From: Ectocarpus siliculosus | Lineage: Eukaryota > Sar > Phaeophyceae > Ectocarpales > Ectocarpaceae | Assembly: GCA_000310025.1 (NCBI GenBank) | Contig: FN649739.1 | Location: 1,692,370 to 1,756,369, forward strand | DNA: 64,000 nucleotides | Direction of reading: 5' to 3' | Shown: piece by piece, positions 1 through 13,000 of the stretch | Position numbering within the stretch: position 1 is the first letter of the stretch | Layout of the letters: each line of letters opens with the position of its first letter | The notes under the pieces: model-generated | Database searches by the model: none | What the model was told of the DNA's origin: nothing | The model's input: only the letters and a program-made list of their open reading frames with translations | Program-made: the position numbers and the translations under genes

Positions 1-623
1 TATGGACTGTCAAAAAAAAATGCCCTTCCCCAACTTGTCTAGAAAAATCACCTTAAAAACGTCCTTCAGCATTTTTCGGCTTTTCCAGCAGAAAATGACA
101 GCAGCAGCAGCAGCGGCCATTTCGCTCAGAAATCCTGCTTCCGGCGATTCTCCTTCTTTCCATCCACATTCTCCTCCATGCCCTTATTCTGTGATATAAA
201 TCTATATCCGTAGCACCGGTCACTTGAACAGATAGACTTCTGACTTGCGTCACCAGCCTATTATCTTGTTTTTAGTGAGGACTTCTTTTCAGCAGATCTG
301 ACGTTCGCTGAAAAGAACACACCAAGCAATCTAACTCCAGGAAACCACCAGGGAACTGTTCTTGACTACACAGTCTTAGCAGACCCTAAGCCTCTGATTT
401 TCTACATCTCCGCCGAGCTTCAAGGAAGAAAAAATGCAGCACGCGTCCTATATGTGCGTGGCGAAGGCAGAAATCGTTGATACTCGCACAGGGCGGCAGT
501 AGAGGCTGCTCAAACATACATTTCACGGGTCTACCTCCACACGCCACCTCCTGTGAAATAGGGTTTACCACAGCGAGTAACCAGCGAGGATCACATAAAC
601 GCGATGAACAATGCAACTCTTAC
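1..623 (-). other. Unresolved 3' part of the DDX52 gene
   Basis: The exon ending at 624 has a clean GTAAG donor, so the transcript continues to lower coordinates. DDX52 proteins normally go on with a V-P-x-[WY] stretch and a basic tail, which I cannot find in any frame here. One candidate last exon follows a CACAG acceptor near 188 and encodes a short basic tail (NKGMEENVDGKKENRRKQDF, then stop at about 130). Another frame after an acceptor near 355 ends in DLLKRSPH. Neither is convincing. A CAG microsatellite lies at about 100-115. Confidence 0.35.
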
Positions 624-3086
624 CTCACAGCCACTTAGGCGTATGACGTTGGCGATGCTGCGGAGAGAGTTCATGTCGGACTCTGTGAAGAGGGTCACAG
701 CCACGCCATGGCGGCCGGCTCGGCCAGTTCGCCCAATGCGGTGGATATAGGAGACAGCGCTCTGTGGGAAATCGTAGTTGATGACCATGTTGACCCCCTG
801 AGGCATACACACGTAAACAGACGACAACAACAGCGAAGAAAAGAGGAAAGACACAGTGGCATCAGGGAAACGCCTCGAAAACAAAAGCCACTAAAATGTG
901 GTACAAAATTTCCGAGTCCTTAGAGCAACTTGGTTGCCTTTCATCAGAATACCGCAGTCTTCTCTCTCACCTTGAAGTCAATGCCTCGTGCAACGAGGTC
1001 CGTGCAGATGAGGACCCAAATTTCACCGGTCCTAAAGCGTTGGATGATGTTGTCACGTTGGTCCTGCAACGACGAAAAATAAACATGTATGTAGACAATC
1101 ATGTTTTGCGAGCAGGCACCTTTGAGACAAGCTGATCGCCCGACAGCTACCTTCGCGTACTTGAAAGCCCTACAGAAGCATACGTTCAGCGTCACTATGT
1201 TGTAGGGAGCAAATGCCGAATTTTAGAGCACACCAACTTCCGCCTCGACACAGACAACGTTCTGAACCACTGCACACCTGAGTTCGACTGGCGTGCATTA
1301 CGTCCGTGTTGATGCCGTCGTACACGAGCTCGTGAAACAGTGCCTGCAGATGAAACGTGAAAGGAGTTGGGAGACACCTGAGTTCGACTGGCGTGCATTA
1401 CGTCCGTGTTGATGCCGTCGTACACGAGCTCGTGAAACAGTGCCTGCAGATGAAACGTGAAAGGAGTTGGGAGATCACGACATGACTTGATGCCAATGAG
1501 CCTGTTTCCGCGGGCTCATCGTTTCGGTGAGGGCTACTGCGTGCATGACGTACCTTGGCACGATCTTTGGACTGCAGAAACACAAGGACAGGAGGGCGCA
1601 GTCCCTCTTGGACCAGCTGCCGGATCGCTAGCAGTTTGCCTTCCTCCCTCCCTACATACACCAGGCGCTGGTCGATGTCTGCCGCACCAGCGTTTTGAGT
1701 GCCCACCGTAAGGAATATAGGGTCGCGGAGGACGCTTTCTGAGAGCTCCTTTACCTGCGGCAAGAAAAACAGAGAGACGAACCCAGTTCTTGCTACTTCG
1801 AAAAGGGCCAAACGTGGGACGAGAACCGCAGCCTCCAATGGCACGGTAGGCAGCATGCGGTGAGCGATGTCATGGCTACAACATGCCAACAGAAACAAGG
1901 AAAGCAATGCTTCTACGGCGCAACATGCCAGTCACACAGCAGTACACACCTGCTGCCCAACGGTTGCGCTGAACAACGCCCTCTGCACTTGTTGATGAGA
2001 GCAGGCCGCCAGCACCTCGTCCACCTGGCCGATGAAAGCTTTGTCACTACCACCAGACGCTGCCCCTGCGTCAAAGAGCTTATCAGCTTCGTCCAGCACC
2101 ACCATTTCGACGCTCGCCAAACACACTGCCCTCTCACGCACAAGCGCCACCAGACGCATCGGGGTCGACACAACGATGTCGTACCCAGACAGCGCGTTCC
2201 TGCTGTCCATGCCCGTCGCAGCTGCGGCTTTGGTTGCACCCGCTTTCGTCAACAGACATACGCGTAACCTTCGCCCGCGCGAGAGACGAACCACATCACG
2301 ATGTATCTGCGCAGCAAGCTCGCGGGTCGGGGCGAGCAAGATGCCTCGTACACCAGACGCCTGAGGGTCTGCGCGCTGCACCCCCAGCCTGAGTATCATA
2401 GGCATTACGAAGGCAGCTGTTTTTCCTGAGCCCGTTGGAGCCGCTGCTAGCAAGTCCCGGCCGGCAACAAGGATGGGCACTGCTTGCATCTGCACAGGCG
2501 TGGGTTCCTTCCACGCGGACTCTTCGACGTTGTGCAAAAGAACACGCCTCGTCTGCCCCGCGTCCTCCGAAGTGGTCGCTGATGGCATCTCCGAGAAAGA
2601 CTCCATGGGGTCCGCAACTTCTTCACCCTTCACCTTGATGCCCATTCTCCGCCGAAAGCATGCAACCTCTTCCAGACGAATCGACCTCGCCTTCGCTTCT
2701 CCTGTTTCCACCCCACCCTTCACGGCAACACTAATGCCACTTTTACCCTTCATTCCTTCCGAAGACCTGCTCATGTTGCCGAACAACGCCAGATTCGCTG
2801 AATCACTTGTTTTTTCTTTGGAGGATGCGCGGGCAGCCGTATTCGCAAGCACACCATTCACCCCAGCTTGGCTGGCTGCTGAAGCTACTCCCTTTTCTTC
2901 ATCAGCGGTCACCCGCCTCCTCTTTTTTCCAGCCGCGCTACTGGGAGCACCAGCGGAACCGAAGAAGTTGATCGAGGATTGAGTTGGCGGGCGGGGGTTC
3001 CTCCTTTCGCTCGCTGGCTGCTGCTGTGCCTTCCTTCCGAATGCGGCACCGCTCCCCAACATCTCGAGTAGCTCACGGGAGGACAT
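624..3086 (-). CDS. DDX52: DEAD-box RNA helicase DDX52/Rok1 (5' exons, helicase core complete)
   Basis: ATP-dependent RNA helicase of the DDX52/Rok1 family, which works in the nucleolus on early 18S rRNA processing of the 40S subunit. I place coding exons at 3086-1950, 1754-1554, 1443-1378 and/or 1342-1277 (a duplicated exon), 1063-971 and 797-624; all junctions are phase 0. In the first 379 residues I see the Q-motif region ([10 protein letters not shown]), Walker A APTGSGKT (216-223), PTREL, DEAD (332-335) and SAT (373-375). Later exons carry VLVFLQS, ARGIDF and [11 protein letters not shown]. The family-typical RMGIKVKG lies before the core and [11 protein letters not shown] in the C-terminal lobe. 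The start is the ATG at 3086; an in-frame GTG just upstream is less likely. The tail after the GCE residues at 624 is not resolved. The gene is head-to-head with CFAP206. Confidence 0.93.
1274..1475 (-). repeat. Tandem duplication of a whole DDX52 exon (2 x 101 bp)
   Basis: Positions 1274-1374 and 1375-1475 are identical 101-bp units. On the minus strand each contains a TCTGCAG acceptor, a 66-nt exon (1443-1378 and 1342-1277) coding [20 protein letters not shown] plus TQ, and the start of a GTG donor. The interval between the copies is 35 nt, too short for a normal intron. The exon is 22 codons and phase 0 on both sides, so using one copy leaves the protein normal. Using both would add 22 residues in frame. 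Identity of the copies means the event is recent, or an assembly artefact. Confidence 0.9.
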
Positions 3087-3490
3087 TTTCACCTTCACGT
3101 CCGGGTTATCTGTGACCGACCGTGTCTACAACCCACAACGACTGCGGCTGTTTGTGGTGACTGTAGGCTATGGGCTGTGGGTGGCTGGTGGTCACTGGTT
3201 GTCACACACAGCAGCAACGAAAAGGTTCGCGGGCAGGTTCGTACTCCCCCCTTTCTGCATTGCCATTCCCAGTTTTGTGGCCCCCAACGAGAACCTGCAG
3301 GTACCTCGGTGACTTTCATGCCGTTTCGTTTATGTTTTGAGTGTGTTTTCGGAATACAACGTCTTCAGCGGCAGCATTATGCCTGGCGCTAATTCCATTT
3401 GTCCATGTGACTCCGGCGCGCGCTTGTAGGACACGCCTTCATGTTCGCTCGGCAGCAAAAGTGCGACAGTAAAAGTTCTGGTGCCTACAC
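3087..3490. promoter_or_regulatory. Divergent intergenic region between DDX52 and CFAP206
   Basis: Only 404 bp separate the two start codons, so this stretch must hold both promoters and both 5' UTRs. I see no TATA box at a convincing position and no coding potential. Calling it a bidirectional promoter is inferred from layout only. Confidence 0.5.
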
Positions 3491-6400
3491 ATGGATGAAA
3501 TACAGGAGCTTGTTCGGAAGGTCGTGCGGCAATGTGCTTCGCGCGGCGTCACCGTGTCCGAGGTGCTGGCTGCATTCGTGGCAAGGACGGTGAGTGCGAG
3601 CCCCAGAATACTGAAACAAATGAGATGAAATAATTGAATGGGCTGTGGAGGGGGGGGGGGGGGGGATAGCGTAGCAATGGACGCCGTATGGCAAGGGGCC
3701 TCTGAAGGCCCATATCTTGCAGAAAATTAGTATGGCATCACAGCGAAACCCTTGCCGATTCATAGTCTACAATAAATGAACTCGGTCGCCAACATCCGTT
3801 CGCAGGTGATTCAAAAGCCGGGGTTGAATGGCCAAGCACTATTCAGCTTAAACAGCCCCTTAACTCAAGAAGGGCTGGGCGATTTGATCGACCGGAGTGT
3901 TGACAGGCTGCTCGAGGTGGACTCCCCATCACTAGAAACGATAAAGATGCAGGTTGCGGTGGACTCAAGCTACATCACCGAGGAAGAGGGTCTAATGAAC
4001 TCACACCAACGGCGAACAGCACGATTAAGGGAGATGCAACGAACCATAGCAACAATGCGACCAAAGGATGGAGCTGATTTCGACGCCCTAACGGCTCTTC
4101 ATCGTCAGGTGCCTCTCATACCCACAGATTTTTATTCTACACTGTAGAAATGCCCATCGTCGATGTGAGCAAACGCAAAAAACACTCTGCGTCGGTGTAT
4201 CCATTTTCGCTGCGATGCACGGCAGCAGCACATCTCGGCTTGGGTTACGCCCGTGGGATGAGCATGCAGGTAACAACCCACATATTGTCCATTCCTTTCT
4301 GATGTCTTCGTCGTTATCAGCTCCGACTTCTGGTCTTTGCGTCGAGGACCCGTCCACCGGCCGGCGAATAGACCATGTAGCGGTGTTCGTCATGGCGTTG
4401 TTCGTTGCGACATTGCTCAATGCGTCCAGCGGGTTAGACTAATTTGCTAAAATCCTATACGAAGAACGAAGTACGAAGAACGAAGTACGAAATACTGCTT
4501 CATTTGAGTGGCCAAGTTTCATCCATTGATATCTTTGATCCACGGTACTACGTGTGGGGTGTGCGTTCTTGTGTGGTTCGTTTCTCCCACGTGGTTTTGC
4601 TGTAGCAACGGTGGACGGGAGAGGTGCGTAGGAAGATAACCCCCCGCCTTGAACTGCTTGCTGGTGCTCGTGGTATCTCCGGCGCTTTCTTACCCTCTAT
4701 CTTGCAACTAAAACGCCACCCTAGCAACACAACCGTGAGAATACAACAATGACTTCTTCTCGCCATTACTCGTGCCCGTACCTGACGAGTGTCGTTCTGA
4801 CCTGGTATCTATTTGTCGTTGCCCACACAGATATTTTCTTATCTTCTTCGGCATGCGAGCGATGATTCAAGATTAGGGCGAGGAGTTGAGCGGGAGGTTG
4901 CGGCTGCCCTCGAAAGCGTTTTCCCGCGCATTAGCCTCAAAGCCTTCATCAACCTCGGAAGTGAGGAGAAGTACGCTCAACTCGACGAACTCGCAAATAT
5001 TGTTCTGGGAATTCGCGTGTTCAACCAGCATATTGGTAAGGGCGGTGTCAACATTCCACACCCCGAACAAGAAGCTGCGACGCTCCTCCTAGATATGGGA
5101 CGTGTGCTTTCAGACGAGCTCGAACAGGCGCAGCAAACTTGTGCAGAACTCCAGCAAATCATCGTCCACAGTGAGTTGCGGCATCCTCAAGGGGTTACGG
5201 CGGACATGCTTAGCCGCTGGAAGGACGAGTTGACCAACAAGCGGCAATACTTGTCGTATTTGCAGAGCTTACAAGAAGATATGGCGGTGTCTGATCGCAA
5301 AGTTGGTTTACTCCGCGACACCATCAGGTCCGAAATGCGCGATTTGGAGGAGCTGGTGGGAAATCGCGCATCAGTTCCCAAGGAGCACGTTTACCCGAAG
5401 TTCTATGAAATTGCTACTCACTGGACGGCACTGTATCGAGAGTACAAGGTAATATCCGGACGGACAAGAACCACAGACGTCCTCCGGGCATTTCGGGATT
5501 CGTACACCCCAACAATTCGAGGTGGAATGGATATTCAATCAGGCGAGCTCTCCGCTTTAGAAGAGAATGCTCGGGCAGCCGAGGCGGCCGTTGGCATCAC
5601 CAGCACAAACGTGGAGCCGACAGGTGCAACAGAAAACAAGCCACCCCTAGGTTACACAAACGAGGGAAAGGATGCCGATGAGGAAGGGCGCAGAGGAGAC
5701 ACTAGCGACCATATCGAAGAACAGCCCGTACCAGGAGGGCAAGAGCCCGCCATCGTTCGTCGTGAAGACCAGTCGATCGAACAGCCGGTGAAACTATCTA
5801 TTGAATCTACACCAGAGTTTATGCAGCTGCCGCTGGAGTACCAAGGATTTTGTTCGTGGACCATCGTCAAGAGGCAAGGCTTACTTCTTCCCGGCAAGCC
5901 TGAGCTCGGAGTGATACGATACAAAAACCGATTCTTTGTATTCGCCCATGAAGTCGCCATATCGACCTTCATGAGCGATCCTGAGTTGTTCTTGAAGGCC
6001 ACACTTGAGCGTGCTGTGGCATCCCCGGAGCTGATCCATCTGCTTCGCCTTCAGGATTCATTCCCAGAGACATGCATCACTCGCATGTTGCAAGGTGGTA
6101 AAAACGGCAACGGAAAAGTTCGCCCCAGCCTTGCTTTGGCCCCTCCAGAAAAGCGTGAAGCTGGCACCGACACACCGGTGCACTTCATCGAGAAGTGTAT
6201 TGACCCCGAGTATCACTGGAACGAATGGGTTCTTCGCCGTAGGGCACTCCAGGTGGCCAATTTGCGTAACTGCGTTACTAAATCGCAGCAAACAGATGGC
6301 TCCCACTTCAGGAGGGTGAACGATACCCAGGTATACCTACCGCGGGCTAAGCACACGCAAACCAACAGGAACAGCGGGACCAAGCCCCCCCGGCATGTCC

Positions 6401-6640
6401 AATACTTCGGAGGTGAGCGTGGTCTTTCATGGCTCCATAGTCAAGACCGATGAGCACAAGCAACAACGGTTTGCACGTTTTTTTGCCACGTCGTGCAAGT
6501 ACAGCGACCCAAGACGACTGTTGGCATTATTTTATTTTCCAGCAGTGTGGCGTTTGGAGACAGCCATTGAACGCGCACATCGACAAATCAGACTACTGGC
6601 TTCGGTGGTACCCCAGTTGCGCCGTTGCATGTGCACATAA
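3491..6640 (+). CDS. CFAP206: Cilia- and flagella-associated protein 206 (CFAP206)
   Basis: Axonemal protein needed to dock radial spoke 2/dynein c in motile cilia in studied species. Exons: 3491-3589, 3806-4108, 4831-6412 and 6543-6640, with phases 0, 0 and 1. The protein runs co-linear with animal CFAP206: GVTVSEVLAAFVARTV at the N-terminus, then SLETIKMQV, ESVFPRISLKAF, GIRVFNQHIGKGG, LEYQGFCSW, LLLPGKPELGVIRYKNRFF and YHWNEWVLRRRALQVANLR. The model gives about 693 residues; vertebrate forms are near 620, and the extra length is a linker rich in E, D and G at about 5590-5790. If the last intron is retained, the frame stops at 6453 (about 674 residues). The last acceptor is CAGCAG (NAGNAG), both versions in frame. 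It implies an organism with motile cilia at some stage. Confidence 0.93.
3650..3665 (+). repeat. Poly-G run of 16 in CFAP206 intron 1
   Basis: Sixteen G residues in a row inside the first intron. This is a simple-sequence tract likely to vary in length and to cause sequencing errors. Confidence 0.9.
4457..4495 (+). repeat. Short tandem repeat in CFAP206 intron 2
   Basis: The unit ACGAAGAACGAAGT (14 bp) occurs about two and a half times in tandem. It lies in the 722-bp intron 4109-4830, which otherwise shows nothing I recognise. Confidence 0.8.
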
Positions 6641-7067
6641 CTTGTTTGACCTTCTCCTAATCCCTCTATGACAACCGTCCTTATCCTGCAGATAGTAACA
6701 AATTCCCTTGGTCATTTCCGCAGATTCTAAAACTATGGTATCTACATGAATGAAAATGCCGGAAGGTTCTGCAACTTGCTACAAAAATGGAACCCATCTA
6801 TAATGCTCAGTCCTGAACCGTGGCATGGCTTCAACTGAAGTTCGCTTGTCCCTTCGCGTGTCATATGTCATGATGACAGGTCTAATGTCACAGTACACTA
6901 ACCATGGAGATGGGCAAGACAGGAGGCCAGCTATGGTGAATTTCAAATTTGAGTTTTAACTCCCGGAACTTCAAACAATGGCGGTACCCACGATGTGCAC
7001 CGCTTGCTGATACTGAAAGCTGCTTACACTAAACCAGAACCGTATTCCAAATTAGACAAAAAGACAT
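6641..7067. other. Convergent intergenic spacer
   Basis: CFAP206 (plus) and the ELM2/PLU-1/PHD gene (minus) end towards each other, about 430 bp apart. I see no coding sequence or structured repeat. It must hold both 3' UTRs and polyadenylation signals. Confidence 0.6.
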
Positions 7068-10000
7068 TCAGCTGGGAGGGTTTTCGTCAGTTCTTGCCCT
7101 CTTGATGCCTGCGGTAGCAATGGTTGCAGCCGCGCCTTCAGCAGCCCTCTTCCTCGCCCCCTCTCCACCCTCCGGAGTCCGCTCGACCACGGGTCTACCG
7201 GCCGTCGCAAAAGCGTACGGGTCCGGCGGGAGGGCCTGCTGCTGGGGGGCTGCCATGTGAGGCCCGTAGTGGTCGGTGGAGTGAGGACTGTAGGGATCAA
7301 CGGCGTGTGGGTAGTGCTGGTAATACGCTAGGCCTCCGTACGGAGGGGGTCCTGTCGGGCTTGCTCCGGCGGCGGGCAAGTACTGTTGCACAGGATACTG
7401 CGGTGCCATGTGCTGCGTTGTCTCCGGCTCGACCGTAGGTGCTTGCGATGCTGCTATCGCCATTCGTGGCATCTCCTGGAACCTGTATGCTTCACTCGCT
7501 GCATGCATTATTCCACTTGCTGGTGGTTCTGGCTCCGGTGCGGGAGGTGGGCCCGGGTCCGAACCAGCAAGCTGAGTCAGGTCCAGCGTTCCTGAGGTCA
7601 TCGAAGGGGTTAGGGGTGCGCACCAGAAAATATACGGTCAATTAAGATCAGAGCAAATTGGCCGGTAGGTATGCCGCAATTACACGGCATAGACAACGTG
7701 CCAGTGCTTGCTCACCGAAGAAATACTCCGCCTCCGGCGGGGGCCACATACACGTGTTGCTGACGGGGTCGTCGCCGCCTGTCTCTTCCTCGCCCTGCGG
7801 TGCGGCCTCTACCGGGGCCACAGCAGCGGCAGCAACACCGCGCTCCTTGAGAGCATTCATATCTATCGTGCCATGGGTGTACTGTCCGCCCTTCTTCTTT
7901 GCGCACCCGGGGCACTCAAAGTTGTTGAGGCTCTTGTCACCCTCCTGATGTTGACAACGCGATACGAAGATATGGGCGGCAGACCAAACGTCAGAGAAAA
8001 AACAAATTACCCCGGGGATGCATCACTAATGGCGGTTAGTGGGAGAACGCGGACTGCTCACCATATTGCTGTATCTCACCTTGAGGTTGACGCAGCTCCC
8101 GTGGAACCATTGATCACAATCGTCGCATTGCACCATGAAAGTGCCGTCGTTTGGACCTCGGCAAAGGCAGTAGCGGTTGCCTCCATCGTCTAGGGCTGCC
8201 ACAACCTTCGGCTCCAACGAAAGAAGCACGGGGATATGCTTCGCTTCTTCGAGGAGCTTCTGGAGAGTGTCAACATCGATGAGGCTGTCGACGTTCTCTG
8301 CTGGGCCGCGAAATGCATCTCTCACAGATGCCTCCCACAGCGAAGCCCTCTTCGCCATATGCCCCAGGGTTTCCAGCAGGTTATGGTCTACTTGTGTGAG
8401 TTGCGACCCTTGCGACACGAGGTCGTACAGCAGGATAACAGATGGAGGCTTTCGCACCGCCCACTGCGCCATGGTGCACCACAGCAACACCCGCAAACTG
8501 CACAGCATAGCCCTGCGACACAAAATCGAAACAGGTAAAAAACGCAGGGTCATCTTGTGACTGCCCACAAACGCAACGCCGGGAAGTGCAGCCGAATCAA
8601 ACAAGAAACATTCAAACGTCTTTCAACCTGAGGCTCAGCAAAATTTTAGCACGAATAGACGCTTATCGACCATACAGGCACAAGGGACTCACCCACCACG
8701 GACCTCTTTTTGCTGCCTAAAACAATGATTTTTTCGCATTGAAATCCGAGCATGCATCGCCAACGAAGTTGTTATAATTTTGAAATAATTCAAGGCCTCT
8801 GATCAGCTGATACGCATTTGAATATGCATACACAGCGGAAGGGCGTGTCTCGCTGCTCACCTGGCGTGTTGGTGCTGCTCTTCTCCTGAAGCAGTTTTAC
8901 CCCAGGGAAGTGTTGAGAGTGCGTTGATGTTGTTATCCACCTCGGACAACACCCCAAGGCTGGTCCTTATCTTTTTGCGGGGAAGGTTCATGGCGTCTCG
9001 TACTACCCCAGCCAGAGCAGCAAAGTTCTGCGAAGATTGCCAACGGTCCCGACCCGGCGCACCTGCATACGCAACCATGGATCCCTTTACATCAGTGTTC
9101 GGCAATCTTCGCGACGAACATAACGTTCCATTCCCGTCTCAAAGATCTAACAGAGCAAGGTCTGCGAAAAACTAGACTGGACCTCACCTGATACATCACC
9201 GAGAGGTGCCTCATCGAACCCTGCCTGGTCCGCGAAGCACGTGGACGGCATCCAGCGCTTCATCGCCGTCAGCATCGCTTGTTCCGCGCTTGTGAAAAGG
9301 CTGCTGATGCGGCAGCGAATGCACTTGAACCCTTCCTCAGATGCCTCTAGAGCCGCAGCTTTCTCTGGACTGATGCCCATGCAAATTTGGTGGTAGCCTT
9401 CCCCGCATTTCTTGCAATCCACCAAGGGACCTAGATCCTCGCCAGGCCTGCTACAGATGCAGTAGCTGCACGTGGCTTGCTTTAGGACACGAATATCGTC
9501 GGTCAGGTCGACGCGAATATCGGCAGCTTCGGGAATCATGGACTTGAGCTCGTTGATGCTTGCTGTGCCTTTCTCTATACCCGTCTTCTTCAGCCGTGTC
9601 GTCCACCTGAGCGCCAGCTTTTGTTGATGCTTCAAATCCTTGAGCTTCTTCCCGGATGTCTGTGCACCGTGTCAAGAGGGAAGGACTAGGGGATTCAGTC
9701 ACAGAATCGGTTACTTGTAGCATAACACAACAAATCCGACTTGTTAACCAGGGTTTCTCGAGGAAAATATACAACAAATAACACGAAGTCTGCAGTTTTC
9801 ACCACCCTCTCACCTTGATTTTCTCCCCTTCCACGATAAGTTTTTTCAAGGCGTTAAGGCCGAGCTTGGGCCCTTCCAGAGCAGAATCAGCCTTGACCCC
9901 CCATGCCCTGCATCGTCCCATCTCTGCCCGAATCTTTTTTGACATGTCTTCATTCTCCACTCCAACATCTTCCGCAGTTTTGAGCAAGTTCTCGAAGTCC

Positions 10001-13000
10001 TCCATCGTGACGGCCTCTCTGCCAACTAACTCCTTAGCTTTCGCCATCCATGCCTCTGCTTTTTTCAGCTTTTTTTGGATCTCTTCCACCTTGCCCTGGT
10101 AGCAATCGATGACAACCTCCAAAGACTTGACGATGCTCGGCGTTAGCGCTTTCCCCTCCAGTTCGTTGTCAACGTTGAGGCCAAGTACACCTTTGCCAAC
10201 CTTGACGATATCCTTCGCCTGGCTTAGCTGCAAGCCGTCGCCAGCAAAGGACGCGCTTTCCCTTACGCTCCTGATCCACAAAAAGAAAAAAGGGGCTCCG
10301 TAAGATCGAACGATGGCGTCGAGTTAACACTGCAGACTTGGAAAGTCTATGATTGGAATGATGATGACTCGAGCAGACGGCACCAAGGTAGAATAACAAC
10401 AACACTCCCCCGGCGCCTCTCCAGACTAGTTCTGCACACCGCGGTCCAACATTTCAAAACGGCAAAAACTGGACTCGGAAAAGTTGGCATGTCCAACACC
10501 CGGATTGGCACCGTAGTACCAAGATTGCTTTGGTTGGAGTCAGGCTCTTGACATGTATATCATACATCGACCTAGGGTGTGAGCAATACACAAATCCAGT
10601 AACCTAAAAAAACATCTTTCGAAAACCATGGCTTGGTGTTTTTGACCTTCGTTCGGCCAGCGAGTTTGGCCGCTGCAGCTCTTTTGTGTGGTGCGTGGGA
10701 GCATACAGGCGGAATAGCGGGCGACGAAGGAAAGGAATTTCAATGCATCCATTCAACGAAATCTACGTCCCCACAGCAAATGGCACTAACGGAATTGAAT
10801 CGCTAAACACCAGCACCGAACGTGCTCCGAACGTGCTCGGACCATTTCAATGTAGAATGTTGGGTACGAAGGTTGGCCTCTGTGTCAGCAGCGAAGAAAT
10901 GAAGGGTGAGCCAATGTAATGTAGCTAAGTCGTCATGTGCCCGGGATCACATTTTCAAGCAGAATATCGCGATCTAGGGCAAAAAACAACGAGGGGATAG
11001 TGTGAGTATGTGCAAATAGGAGCTTATTTCAGTCCGAAACGCGGGCTAGCCGCCAACAAAGACGCCTGGAGAGACTGCAATATCTGGCTGTTCAAATTCT
11101 CTTGCTGTCCAAGTTCTGCGGGCCACATGGCGTCGCTCATGCCTCGTGCGGTCCATCACATTGTTGTATGGCGTGTCGGTGGCAACGTTCGTCCGGTTCG
11201 CGGTAGTAGAGATACACGCCAATGTATGGCGATACTGATATGTCTGTCGTTCTTGCACCACTGCACGGATAGACCCAAAATGAGATTATTGGTTGTAATA
11301 TGTGGTCGATTTGGTTTTCCTCCCTCCGTACAGTACACGCAGAAGTCAGGATGTTGTCGCTGATCGTCAGGCACGCTTATCATTACCTATTTTCCTTGTG
11401 GCCCATCGCCTCGAATTCTTGTGTTCTCATACCTGGCCCACCCTATGATCTTTTGCACTTTCTCTGCCACGAGCTCCTCGGGCATGAATACGGTGATGTC
11501 CCTAGACGTTAGGAGGAGTTGCTCCAATGCCTTTCCGATTGCCTCCTCTGCTTCGTCCAGTTCGTCCTCACGGTCCACATCGTCGCTTTCGTCGTCTGAG
11601 TCGCCATCGTTCCCAGCACCAGCGGGTTTTCCTTGTCGGTTCTCGTCATTCTTGTCTCCCTCTGCTGCTTGAACACTGCGCTGTGCAGAGTCTTTGGGAT
11701 TTTCAGAAGGCTGCTTCTCCTGCCGCGAATTTCCTCTGTGTCGACACTCTTCGTCTTCCTTACGCCAGAGTTCCTTCCGTTCGACTGTTTGGTCAGCCAA
11801 GTCACTGCAAGCCTTGTCAATTACCGACTGTGCGCTCTGCTGGCACGATTCAGCCTCAGCGATGTGCCTTCGAACTCGGTTCACCTCGTCCGTGACCCCC
11901 ACTGGCGAGGCCAGGCCTTGTGCGATTAAGCTCTTAAGGCGATCGAAGGTTGGCTTGCTACTGGGCTGGACGCGGCGCTTGCTTTGGCGCCGAGGACACA
12001 AGCTTTGACACTGCTCGATCCAATCGTTCGCACGTTGCAACACCGCGCGCATTTCTCGCACCTCTTTCAGGCTGCGGCCAACCGCGATCTTCTCCGCTGC
12101 ATGGATACAGGCCGACAGATTTTGCAACGTGATCTTTTCCCCAGCCCCTCGGGACCCCGCCCCCCCACCACCGGCGCCGTACGAACCAATCTCGCGTGTA
12201 TCGCCCTGCGATGTGTTACCGTCAACATCCATCTTGGCGATACTTGCCTCACCACCGCCCTCGGGGCCTGCGTGGTTGGAACACGCATCGCTGCTAGTAG
12301 CATTCGCGGTGTTTGGACCCCGACCATGCAACGGCGGCAGTCCAGAACATAGCCCAAGTGGACGCAGAATGTGCTCGTAGTCTGCGCGCCACTCGCAAAG
12401 ATCTTTTACCGCCTGGCGCAAAGAATCCACCTGCAGAGCAAGAGACACGGACGCGGAGGTACGGCTGGATTCTCAACCTGTAGGCGTGTGCGGGGAAGCC
12501 ATATCTGGTACTCATGAGCTTCCGACAGGTTGTGAACACTTGAATTTCGCACTTGTGACGATAAATGGCGCGCTCTCTTTCTTTCACCAAGACTAACCTC
12601 GGGGGAAAGGTTAACTTTGATTGACTTCGCCTCCTCCAGCAAGTTGAGTAGGTGAGCGGCAGACATCACACGCCCAGTTTGCATGGATTGAATGCAGTTC
12701 TTTGCCTTGGTCGTCCACGCCTTTCCCCGTTTGATGAGGGCTTGCAGCTTGCTCTCGTCTAGAAAGGCATACACCCGGTGGTTCTTGGCATCCTTGGGGA
12801 ATCCCGCCCGCAGCGTTGCGCCCTGACAGTGACAAACGCATCGTGTGAAGTGCATCGACAATCGTCAATAAAAACGAGGAAAGGGTGCTATGCCTCAATG
12901 CCGAAGGACTCGTGTTGGTCGATCGTCGATCTGGGACGACAAGAGAATCACGGTGGAGCACTGCTCCCCAGTACCAGTGAAAGGCATAGATAAAGGGGTC

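Noticed and set aside
2032-2982. Plus-strand frames over the helicase
   Set aside because: Shadows of DDX52 exon 1.
7712-8193. 161-codon plus-strand frame
   Set aside because: Shadow of the PHD-finger exons of the minus-strand gene.
11527-12352. Several long plus-strand frames
   Set aside because: They mirror the 998-nt coding exon on minus.
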